A DNA stretch of 64,000 nucleotides from positions 1 to 64,000 of the forward strand of contig JAVYIG010007517.1 of assembly GCA_035222895.1 (NCBI GenBank), written 5' to 3'. Of this stretch, positions 1 through 12,500 are shown piece by piece; position 1 is the stretch's first letter; every line of letters begins with the position of its first letter. Position numbers and translations under genes: made by a program. The notes beneath the pieces were generated by a model that saw only the letters and a program-made list of their open reading frames with translations, did not search any database and was not told the DNA's origin. This DNA is from Strongylocentrotus droebachiensis. Taxonomy: Eukaryota > Echinodermata > Echinoidea > Camarodonta > Strongylocentrotidae.

Positions 1-337
1 GCCTATAAATCACAGATGATCTCTCTTTTAGTACCCGAAAAAGATTTTTTTTCACAGGATAATAAATAGAATATCAATCCGAACTAAGAATGGCTTTGAT
101 ATTTCATCTCGGAGGTAAAATGATAATGATAATGATAAAACGAATCTAAATTGCACTATAAAGACCAAATTCTCATCAATTTAAAAAATATCTTTGGCGA
201 AATTAGTGTTCTCGACAGTCCTTTGTTCTTTAAAAAAGAAATCCATATCATTTACCATTTGCGTCTATGAATTAAGAAACCGTTTTTACTTAGAGAGAAA
301 ATATCTTGGAATAATGTGTCGATAAAACCTACAGCTC
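1..337. other. Left-edge stretch, no gene seen
   Basis: AT-rich sequence following the possible stop of gene 1. I see no further exon of the required phase and no poly(A) signal on the minus strand. It is either the 3' UTR or the next intron. Confidence 0.4.
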
Positions 338-528
338 TCAGTACAGGTCAGGATGGAGGAAGAGGACGAGAAGGATGTTGAATAAAACGACGTTAAGAGA
401 AAAGACTAACTGTACCGCGCCGCTTTCCTTTGTCTCACCGAAGTCAATACTAAGACTTGATTCAAGGCTTGTCAAATCTTGTCTGATAGCTGCAAGGACA
501 ACATCAGCGAGAAGCATGCCACCATCAT
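338..528 (-). CDS. CAP mosaic gene, exon 13: end of C-terminal module, possible terminal exon with hydrophobic tail
   Basis: Enters in phase 1 after GTAATAG and encodes GGMLLADVVLAAIRQDL and LESSLSIDFG. Two ends are possible. Read through, the frame stays open to a TGA at 340-338 and finishes with a hydrophobic stretch (VQLVFSLNVVLFNILLVLFL), which could be a membrane anchor or GPI signal. Alternatively a GTGAGA at 438-433 could act as a donor, giving an exon 528-439 in phase 1 and further exons beyond the window. No AATAAA is seen on the minus strand between 337 and 1. Confidence 0.6.
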
Positions 529-3500
529 CTATTACATTTTTTGTATGAAAAAGAAGGGAGTGCGAGAAGGAAAGAGAGACAGAGAGAGACAGACAGACAT
601 AAGACAAAGAAATAATCAAATCAATTTTTCTTAATTTTAATTTTCAGAGCTTTTTATATGTACTGTATTCCATTCTTTACCAAACTTTTAATTTGCGTAT
701 GTGTCCTGAAACATGTAGTTAAACTGAAGAAGAAAAAATAATCAGGGTACAATCGCTTTTTTTATTCTTACGAGAGTTTAAAATAATGATGACTGTCTTA
801 AAAAAACAAGATGGTCTTGATATACGAAGTATTTGACATAAAGAGTACCAATAAGAATGTAAGCAAGTTGAATCGAACTTTGATTGAGATTCAAGTGAAT
901 AGGAAACGCTATATACGACGCCATTATCTCATGATGGACGTTACCCAAGCAAGCCAATTCTAGAGGTTACAATTCACTTTAATGCGGCATAAAATATATA
1001 TCATTACTATATCCTCGTCTCTTTTCGGCCCTTGTTAAAAAGTATCTCCATACCTTCCCGACATACTCCCGGAGCTACGGGCGAGATCCCGGTCACTTGT
1101 ATCCAGTAAGCTGCTGATTTATAGTCTAAACTTTCCTCAGGATAATCATCACCAAGGGTTAGACCAGTGCTAGAAAAGTCGCTGTAAAAACAAAAGATAA
1201 ATTATAATCATGCAGCTGATTCTTGTTTATGTTTTGCGATTTTTTTTCTTTCTCTCAGTGGCTTCACTCGACCATATTTAGAAGGGGCTGTTACACTGTA
1301 TAGACATTTATACAGTAGGTTTGCGGTTGCACCATGTGAGAGAGAGAGAGGGATGATTGAGGAGTCCTGAAAAGGACTCTCGGTAATCTTTCTTAAGGGT
1401 TTGTAGTCCTGAAAAGGACTGTTGGTGTAGTCTTGAAAAAGACTGTTGGTTATCTTTCTTTCTTAGCTTATAGTTCTAAGGAGAACTATAGCGCTTGGAG
1501 GGATGACTGGTGCACCCGCAAGCCTACTGTATATCTACATCACCATGCAAGCCGATACTTACAAGCAGCTTGTATAGACATAGTCGACAGATCCGCCATA
1601 AAATGATCCAAAATGAACCCGCCCCATTCCAATTTTTTGGCAATTGGCCGACACGATTCGAAAATTCCTTGCCGACACATAAAAAGAAGGGGGTATTGGA
1701 TCATCTAGTAATTTTGGATTGGGGTGGGGCAGGGGGCAGCTTCTCTCTGTGGAAAAAATCAACAAGCATCAGAAAAGCTGACCACAACATGGAAAAGGTG
1801 ACTACATTAATGAATAAGAAACCAAATAATATTGGAACCGCTGAGTTTGCTCATTGTAAATGTGTTACGTAATGCTGCTTACTATAACCTCTGTAAATTA
1901 ATATTTCAACGTATGGTAAGTGGATGTTGCCACATCAGACAACATTTAAACAATATTTGTCATCAATCATTGAGAGCAGCTGAATTGTATAATTGGTTTT
2001 AGTTGACATATGGACCGAAGTTTTAAGACTCGGGTTCTTACATACTTGTTGCCTTATTTCATAAGGACAATAGCTTCAATTTTGAACTCCAACGTGTGTC
2101 AACAACACTTTTACACATTTTTGTTTAACAACTGAAATATCCGATTTATTATAGATCTTACACGACAGTATTATTGGCGGCTGGGCAGCAGGTCGATTGT
2201 CGGGTACTGCAGTACTCGATAACGCTTGTCTTCAGGGCATTCAGTACATCAGCTTGAATGGAAATCCACTGCATAGGAAGAGAACAAAGTTAAGTTAAAA
2301 TTCTGTATCAGGGGCTGACTGGGACTGAAATTAAGTTGGGGAAGTTCTATGTGACTGGCGCACACATCCTATTAACCGGCATTTAGAAGAATCAGAACAC
2401 AAATTGACCCGCCTTTAATAATTATACAGCCCAAATATCGAGCGGCCCGTGACGAAAACTCCCCTAGTTCTCAATGGTCAGTCCGCACTTGGTCTGTTTA
2501 TCCAGTGGCAGATCCAGGGGGGCGGGGTGAGGGGGAGGGGCAGTTACGGTCATGACACTTGCCAAATTCGAGACCTTTTAGTTGGCACTTTTCACAGATT
2601 TTGGACATACATTATTTTGAACAGCCCTCATTATTATAGAATCCTGACCCATATCAGGTTAGAATACTTCGGTTAGAAATAAAGAAAGATCATACAAGAG
2701 CATTATTTCATACAAATACACTCAAAATGATAATATAGTTATATTATTTGCCAATAAAACTCCTTTACCTAATGAAAGTACATGTAGGTCTAGGACCTAC
2801 TGTAATTATATAGGCCTTTTTCAGGAGAAAAAAGGGTTAAAGGGTTTGAAAAATTCCTCCCTCCGAAACTTCAAGAGACTGTATAAGTTGAAAGAATGCA
2901 TTGATACTCACATCATTTATGTCTTCATTTAGAAGAATGAGAACTCCATTCTGTTTTACAGTAGCTGCATCTGTATTTTGAATATTTTAGAGCATTAAAA
3001 TTCCAATGGTGAAATGATCAAAACGATCTTCAGATGGTTAACAATGCTAGTATAAAGACTGGTTACACCACATGCAAAAGACATCACAAAGGGGAACTTA
3101 GGTATCACAAACACACCGGGGTTAACATTACTGTAATAATCATTCATCTGAGCTTAAAGCGTATCTGCCATAGTTTACAGGAGGGATTAGACTGCCCTGC
3201 AAGGTCACTGGACAGGTGGTTATCTCATCAACTCAGCTCTCAGTTAACATAAGAAAAAGAGGATTATGGGGGACGAATGGTCACCGATTAGGCATGGTTT
3301 GTTATATAGAGGGCGCAAGTAGCTACAAGTAGTGTAGTGGGCCTTTAACATTGCGCAATCAAAGTTACCGCTTACAGTCTTCTTTTCATGGAATTGACTA
3401 AAATAGCTTTGCCTTTAATAATATGTCTGCTTTTAATTGCTTATCACGTATGCATGAATGTCATTTATTATATAACTATTTTTAGTGTAGTGTAAAATTA

Positions 3501-6500
3501 CATATAAATGTATATATTTTCTTGGAAATCAACAATAAAAACCGTAACATAACACCAATCATTTAAAGGCAGATTCGGAAAAGATTTGATTATTCTGAAT
3601 TCGTTAACTTGGTTGAGTTACTTAAAAACATGCAATAGCGAAAGTAAATTATACATGCAAAACATAGCAATAAAACCCACATAGCACTTCAAAGAAAATT
3701 AAAGGCAAACAGAATATACTGAAAGATTGAGAATTAAACTAAACAGTCTAAGCATTTTCTTTGTTTTAACCACCATGACATTTTGACTTTAAAAAAAAAA
3801 ACACCGCCATGAAACAGCATTTGATATTTCCCTTTAAAAAAAAAAAATATTATGCAGATAAAAAAAAAAAATTGCATAAATACGGAAGCAAAATAATGCA
3901 AAATGATGATAATTATATGCAATAAAGCTATCAAACATACGCTGACAAATGTTTCCATAATAACTTCTGGTACAGTTGCATGTACACATTTCTTCATCAA
4001 AAGCCGAACCATGCAGACAGTTTGAAATAGAGCAAGCAGTGGCAGCAGTCGTGGTGGCAGCAACGGGTATCGATGTTGTAGCCTCGACTGGATCATAAAA
4101 TGTGGTAGACAATGAGTCTATGGTTTGAGCTGTGGTCTTTATCTCGCCTCTTGTCGCTTGGCTCTGCGTTGTAGGGTTGCGACCGAGGGTTGTAGGCCTG
4201 AAACTTGTTGGATTGGGCGTTGGTTGGTGTGCAGGTGTTGTTTGAGCTAATTTGGCATTTGGCGCGTAAGTAATAATGTGTCGAAAATTATCAGCAGCAA
4301 CAACAATAGGTTATTGGATTGTGACAGGCCTAAACAATGTTATGATGTTCTAATATGGTGTATATTTTATGCAAATGTAATGGCGGTGCTTTATTTATTA
4401 ATCTGTTTCGTTGTTAACGCTATCATTGTTGGGGTGAAGCTCTATATCTATCGAGTTCTAGTGAGACTACATTGTATATTATTCTGTGCGTTTGCAGGTG
4501 AGACAAGACTTGGCCGCTCTTTACGTGTGCAAGAGCCAAATCAAGTTAAGAGACGAGATGAAGTCTAGAAGAAGTGTAAACAATTATCATGCACATTTAG
4601 AATCAACATCAAAGTACCACAAACACAAACCATGCATACATGCCCGTTGCACACAAAGCGTCAATAGGGACTTTTCGATTAGCGTGGACGTAGACGTGTG
4701 ACTTCCTTTTAAGGCACTTGCAGTCACGTGTGACGTCCTTTTAAGGCACTGGCAGTGCCTTAAAAGGATGTCGCACGTTGCAGTCCACGCTCTCGTCGTG
4801 CAATCGGAAAGGCCCTAAAATTTTCTGACGTAAGATCGACTGGCGCTGTCCCTGAAGCGCCACGCGAGAGAGACATCGGACAAAGTGAATGCAAAACAAA
4901 ATGCACATAGCAAACATTGTTTTGAACACTGGTGCATGCACGAATTTGCGTTCACGTATATAGGCTTGTTTTGCGCAGATAAATAACGCAGTTGAAAATG
5001 ACGCCTTGAGTGCAATGATCAGGATCGAACTTTTGATATATAGTCGGGATTTGACATGCATATACGACAGATATACAAAGTAACTAGCTAGGTATGTTAA
5101 CTGAAAATGATAATGGGAGTATACAATACCAAACACATTGACACACAAGAGATCCCAATATTTTGTGCGACTCTGATCACGTGACATGATCAGAGTAATC
5201 TGATATGCCCATTATTGAAAGTGATAACTACCATCCAACCCAAGTGTCAAAATCATTGTGTTCCGTCTTCAAAAGATGTCAAGTTCTCTGACAAGAAATA
5301 CAATTACTTAGGTCTATAGACAGAATTAACATAATCAGCGTGCCACTATAAAGTCCACTCTAAGAATTCACTTATGTCGACAAACCACCGTCCAAACCAC
5401 CATGCTAAAGTGGGTTACTCTAAAAGTGCTGTGTTTTGTAACATTAAAGACTCTAATGAATCAAGGATGCATTGAAATGTAGCCTACTAGAATGTAGTAC
5501 TAAATGAGAGCTTATCTGTGCCATTCGGGTTGCAGATGCATGCTTTATTTTTTAAAGTCCCATTTTATGTTGGTGATACCGCTATAGTGTCTCCATGGTG
5601 ACGCCACAACACAAGCATTGCATTATAAATCTATGATACCCACTACATATACAATTGTGGTGCAAGGAAATGTTATTCCCAAACTGACATTGAATCAAAT
5701 ATTAGCTGAGAAAGCAACTCCCATGTTTATCATTATCCCCAGTGGAGACTTATAATATGGAGCGTATTCACACGATGAAAGTAACTATGGATGCCATATC
5801 AAAATATGTTTAAATCTGAACAGTTAAATTCATAAAGAGGCCATAGTGTTTGGTACTCCTCTGGGGTTTATCTTTGTATTATCTGGGGCATTTTTATATC
5901 CACATTAATATCAAAGGGAGCCGAAAAACATGACGCCGCCATTGAATGTCGAATATTTACCCTTCTTAAATATGTATCTGTTTGTATTAAAACATGATAA
6001 CAGTTTACTTTTTTTTCTACGATTTCAAACTTGTCTAATGCCATAAATTGAATGTAGCCTATGAAAAGATCCGATTGCCCATACTTACTACACACAAAAT
6101 CGGGGTTCTCTGCATCTGTTGGGGAGAAGAAAATAATAATAAAAGAGGTATAAATTATTCACGGTCAGAAGCTAGCGTATGACCTGAAATGAGAGAGATA
6201 TTTCATGGGTCATTTCTTCTTCCAAACACACACACTGTTGATAAAATCACAAGGCTATATTCTGTTACCTTTCGTATTTTTTTCCACAGAATGGTATCAG
6301 AGATTGAAATATAATATAATACGATGCTTTAAGTTTGTATCTAAATCATGATTGATATTTTATCAAAAACGATAATTAAACAAAATTATTTTTATGACGA
6401 TATCAAGATAGACAAACTTGTAAATTCGCCAGCCGATATTTTCTTTCATAAGTAATAATAACAAAAATATTGGATTCTTATATAGCGCACGTATCGATCT

Positions 6501-9500
6501 TGCAAGGTCCTCCGGCGCTCCAACATTACCTGGCTATGCTATAGGCTGCCGATTTCGACGCTCACAGCATTTACAAGAATTCCTTCCTATACCGGTACCC
6601 ATTTAACGCCTGGGTGGAGAGTGGCAAATGCAGATCAATGTCTTGCCAAAGGACATTATATATTTTTATTTCTATTTCTTTTTTAATGAGTTAGTTGCTA
6701 GTACAAATTCTACCCTGATGTCATTATCTGCACCATTTGATTTCTTATGAGGCCAAACGTAAATTGTTTGCGTCATTGGAATTAAACAAAAAGGATTCTT
6801 AAATTAGAAACCTAAAAAGAAATATTTTGGTTAATACACACAGCTACACCCCATTACATAAAAAGATCATTATCATCATCATCATTATCAACAACATTCC
6901 TATATTATTCACCTACTTGAGCGCTTTATCATGAAAGCTAATGGTAGTATTCAGCGATTTGTTCTCACCGAAAGGATTAATTATTTCAACGGTCATTATC
7001 TCATTATTTATATGATTTTGTAATAGAATCAGGTGCATAGTCATATGGGCAGATTGAAGGGAGAGGGGGGGGGGGGGGGGCTGGGGTCGCAGTCCCCTAG
7101 CATTTGAAATCACCGATATTCGGGTATTCACCACCTCATGTACGGGCATAAAGAGGTGTTTTGTTATTTGTTTATCCCGACTTGTACAGCTTGATGATTT
7201 AATTACTTTGTCATATTTAGATCGCTCGCTTTGTTCGTTTGCTTTACATTTACAAAATTAATATTGAGTTGATATAAGGACAAGAGATATCAGACCCCCC
7301 CCCCCCCGCGCAAACGAATGTCTATTCAAAGGGAGTAGCTCATCGGGATTTTCCTGTAGATAAACTTTATTTCAGTGCACACTGGAAGGGCAGACTCGTG
7401 GATATTTTTTCTTGTGCACCTCCCCCCCCCCCCCCCCCCTCGAGTCCGCCAAATTATGAGCGTACATATTGATAGGAGCATCCTAGGGCGCACTCCTGGG
7501 TTTACTTTGTCCGGTCCTGTCTCTTTTACCCGACAATTTCTGGAGAAAAAAAATCTACTGCAAATCTGCATAAACTCGTTTCTCGGCCCGATACTTTTTA
7601 ATACGAGATAAGTAATCACAAGAGTTCGTAGTCTTTTTTTTCCTGTCTGGTATTTATATCGCAAACTTACTGCATATAGAGCAAAAGGCCGGGCATCCGT
7701 TGATGACGTAACTCATATCGCACCAGCTGAGGGGCCATCCGGGATTAGCTCCACATCTCGCATCAGTGTCTTCACAATAAGCTAGGGAGGAAATCAAATC
7801 AAATTAAATCAACTATTGAAATAGAATTCAGAATTTTGGATTACCATTGTTACGAATATTTCATGAATTTGTAAATGATTGTGTGCTCTTGATGAATAAT
7901 GGAAGTGAAATGGAGTACACCTAGCCTGGTAACTTTTTTTTATTTTCCGTTATTTAATTCTAACATTTAGTGTTGATGCTTATTCATTGAATGAGATGAG
8001 CACTATTTCGAACTCTTCTGTCCATAATATCATAATATACAAGTAATTACAAAAGAGGACAACAAAACATGTCATTAATTTGCTCTACATTTCAATTTTA
8101 TCTGATCAACTCACTTCCGCAATCGGAGCCAAACCAGCCATCGACACACGTGCATGTACAGTCGTCATTCAATGTCCCACAGTTCTTGCAATCGGCTTTG
8201 CATTCTAGCAAATACAAAAATAACAACAACAATAATAATAAGGATAAAAATAATGATCATGATCATGATAATGATAATAATAATAATAACAACAATGATA
8301 AGAATAATGGTGATAATAATAAGAAGAAGAAGAAGAAGAAGAAAAAGAAGAAGAAGAAGAAGAAGAAGAAGAAAAAGAAGAAGAAGAAGAAGAAGAAGAA
8401 GAAGAAGAAGAAGAAGAAGAAGAAGAAGAAGAAAAAGAAAAGAATGATGACGATGATATTCGATAATGATGATAACAGCATTGACTTTATATATAATAAA
8501 TTGCGTAATCATTTTACTTACCACAGTCAGTTTCTGTTGCTGAACAATCACCTAAATAAATGAAAAAAATACAAGAAATGTATCGGAAAATTGCAAGAAA
8601 TAAAAGCACAAACTGGGCAATTACACGTCCTTGATTTATTATACAATAACAACAAATTGGTAAAACCGAGCCCCCCCCCCCCCCAAAAAAAAAAAAAAAA
8701 AAGAAAAGAAGAAGCTATATATAGAAGCATATGACCTTGCTCATACAATGAAATAAGAATATTCTAACAACATTCCACTGCTTTTCGGTATGACAGCTAT
8801 TGCGAGTGAAAGTTTAATGATTGGACAGAAATGCATCAGTGGAATATAATATACCTTATGAGATGGGAGGGGAGGGGTAGAAAGATCCACGGAGCTAACA
8901 TCCCACGTGATCAGCAATGCAGACCAACAGGTTGGTGTAATGGACCAGTGAGGATGGTAGACCTCATGACATAACTGGACCAAATGGCATTGGACCGAAC
9001 GGAAATTGGCTATACAGTTCAGCTTTTGAAACACGATAACCGTTTTGCGGTAGTTTGAAAACATTCCAAAACCATTGTGACTCAGTGTTTTAGGATTTGA
9101 AGACTTACTGCAAAGGTTGTCCTTGCATAGACCACTTCCGCCTTCGCATTTGGTACATGACGGACCGCTCACGTACGGGGATGAGCCCACATAGTTCCCC
9201 CTGTAAATATAATTGAATAAATAAAAGAAATATACGGTATTTTTCAATTCTAACTCTATAACATTGGCGTATCCAGAATACAACGAGCCACCCCCATCCA
9301 GGAACACATTTATCCCTACATTCATCGGTTTATCTTATTTTTCGCATTTTAATCTACCCAATTTAATTTCCTTTTAATCCCCCACTATCATGACAATGAT
9401 GCCCACTAATTGACTAGGCCCACGCCACACGTTCGCTCTCACGCTCATTTCCAGTTTAGAAATGAGTAATAATGTAATAGAGGGCTAAATCACTTGTAGA

Positions 9501-12500
9501 AACCATGTAACAGTTTCGGGACAGCAGTATCCAGATTTTTTTTTGAACGAAGTTTATTTCACCAACTTCATGAGTGAACTGCTTAAAGCCCCTCTAAAAT
9601 GTCGGGAGGGAACCCCAAACATTTGATGGCAAAATTTCATTTAAATTGTATCATAATTTGAGAGAGGATTTCATTTGAAACAAATTTCTGCAAGGATTTC
9701 AAAACAAATGGGTTTGAAGTCGAATGTCGATGAAAGAATACAAAATTTAGGTTTTCTGCGTACAAGAGAAAGTCCAATTTATGTATTCTTTCATTTGTAT
9801 TATTTGTCTTCAAACAGATTTTGTTGGGAGGAATCTTTGCAGAAGTGTGTCTTAAATGACATCCTCTTTCACATTATCATACAATTTAAGTGGAATTTTG
9901 CCATCGAATTTGGGGCGAACTTGGGGCTCCCAACACTTTAGAGGGGCTTTAATGTTGGCCGATTTTCACAACAGTGATTACTTCTGGGTACTTTTTGAAC
10001 CGTGACTCCATCGTAATAGCTTAAGTTCAGCAAACAAGCAAATCATTAATCATCATGACAAGTATCTACTGTGTGGGATAATATTCAATTTAGTTCAATC
10101 ACACATTGAGTATACTGATTACTCAGCATCATAAATTGAAATCGTTTACTCGGAGTCCACTTTACTTCCGTCATAGCCCTTCGATAAAATGGAAAAAAAA
10201 TGAGATTCAACTCATTTTCTTTTCATTCACTAGGTGGTTGCGAAAATAGTAGAGATAAATAACTATTTCACTTCAGATTACCCAGTCCTGAAGCCCCAAA
10301 TCTAAAAACCTTGTTTAGCTTTAGTTAAAAACAAAAATTTGCTGAAACCCCGTAAGAGAGAATAGGCCTACAAGTTCTTTTTGAGTTTCAATTTTCGAGC
10401 AAAATATTTAGGCAACAAGAAGCCAGAATATACTATTATTTGAAGCTTAGCTAGTGAGTTTTGATGACGAAATAGCGTTCTAAAAAACTAAATTTGTACA
10501 TTTAGCTTACTTGCTCGCTAAATCTAAAACCGTGCCGAATACAGAAATCCAGAAATACTGTTCAGAATTACAAGTTGCCGAACGCCATTTCATCTCCCCC
10601 CAAACAACAAACAAACAAAATTAGATAAATGATAATAATAAAAACAAAGTAAAAACAAGCAAACGTAAAAGACCTTACTTTTAACTTATTGATGTTTACA
10701 GTTTTGTGGATTACGGTCTGACAGTTTGTGTTATTAAAATTTAAAAATCTGTAAACAGATTGTGATATTACAAATCAAAGAATAATAACTATGACTCTTG
10801 ACACTGGTATGAATACACATTGCTAAGAGTTAATAGTCTTGACAGTTTTGATTGCCAGTTACTGTACCGATTCATAATCCATTATTCTGGCTATCGAATT
10901 CTATAGTTGATTTGTTTATTTTAAGAACAAATCTTTCAAAATGGACCTTTCTGACCTCGCCCATGGTACTTTAAAGAAAACAAACAATACACAAAACAAT
11001 AACTTACGCAGGACCGTAGTTGCAAGTAACGAGCCATGCATTAGTGAATTTGTTGCCACTGTTATCTCTTGCCTCGGTGCAGAACGTTTGTCCACAACCC
11101 ACTGCGTACGTTGTTGCCCATACATTCTGAATCAAATGAAATAAGGATAACAAATAAGTAATTAAAATATAAATAAATAAGGAAACAGAAAATGCAATAA
11201 ATTTCAATAATTTATTGCATTTTATCCCGGTTCCCAACATAAACAAATCTTCTGTGTGCCCATGCCTTGAGCCATAATGCATGGCCGTCCAGAGGATATT
11301 TTTTATGTTGGGGACCGGGGTAAAATGCAATAAATTATTGAAAATTTATTGCATTTTCTGTTTTTTTATTTTATTTATGGAAACTGCCCCCTACCCTAGC
11401 CCCCGCTGCGTACAGTCGTGGTTCAGTGACAAAACAATTGCCTCGTAACTGTGAGGCCCCAGGATCAAAACCGTGTCGATGTGCTATATTAGTGCCCTTT
11501 TGTGGGGCATTAATCCTCATTACTGTCATTTATGACTTGAGGGCGTAGGTCCTCTAGTTAATAAGCATAGTAGCATACGCATGCTTTAGCAGTCCCGCAA
11601 AACACACATTGGCAAATTATTATTCAATAAAATCTGAGAATGTATACTATTATCTAGATCTATTATTTTTAAATTATTTTTTAAAATAATTCCATAAATT
11701 GGGGTAAAACTAAAATATTCCACCTTTATGAGCGACAGTGTATATAGGCCTATGGCTGCTCTTTCAGATTTGATAGGAGGAAGAGTCAAGCTGGGCATGT
11801 ATACCAAATGCATTCATCATTGAGTGACACAACAAAGAATTACATGTCATCAAAGACAGAGGAGCCAAAATTACCCCGGACCCAGGGCCACCATCTCCCC
11901 CAATCTTCCTTATACAGTTAAACCTGCTTTAGTGACCACCTGTCTACAAAGACCACCTGTCTACAAAGACCACCTGTCTACAGCAAGCACATTTTTTGTT
12001 TCCCTTGAAATCTGGTTTCTCATTGAAACGTGCACTAAAGGAACCTGTCTACAAAGACCAGCTGTCTACAAAGGCCACTTCTTGTGTTTCCCGTGGGCAG
12101 TCGCTATTGACAGGTTTGACCGTACTACGGTCTACAGGCTTCGTACTCTGTCCACCTACCTGTGTGTAGTGCCCACACTGCTCCCCGGACTGACATGACA
12201 TATCATCATAGTTGTAGTACACGTCCTCATTATACCAGGCCTCAGTGGCCCGGGTCCCATCGCGAGGGGTCCCCGGGCCCAGGGCCACCATCGCCCCCAA
12301 TCTTCCCTATACTATAGTCTACATGCATAGTACTCTGTCCACCTACCTGTGTGTAGTGCCCACACTGCTCCCCGGATTGACATGTCCTATCATCATAGTT
12401 GTAGTACACGTCCTCATTGTACCAGGCCTCGGTGGCCCGGGTCCCGTCCTCAGGGGTTCCCGGGGCGGAGAGACCATACCGGATGTAGAGGTTCTGGCCC

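Noticed and set aside
3140-3345. Possible further TTAA MITE (TTAAAGC ... GCCTTTAA)
   Set aside because: Beyond the first bases the proposed ends do not pair, so the TTAA sites are probably chance.
8069-8563. Long open frame with a poly-Lys run and Asn/Asp repeats
   Set aside because: It is a translation of the (AAT)n/(AAG)n microsatellite in intron 5 of gene 1, on the strand opposite the gene.
9675-9941. 88-residue open frame on the plus strand
   Set aside because: It lies wholly within the inverted-repeat arms of a TTAA MITE and shows no domain.
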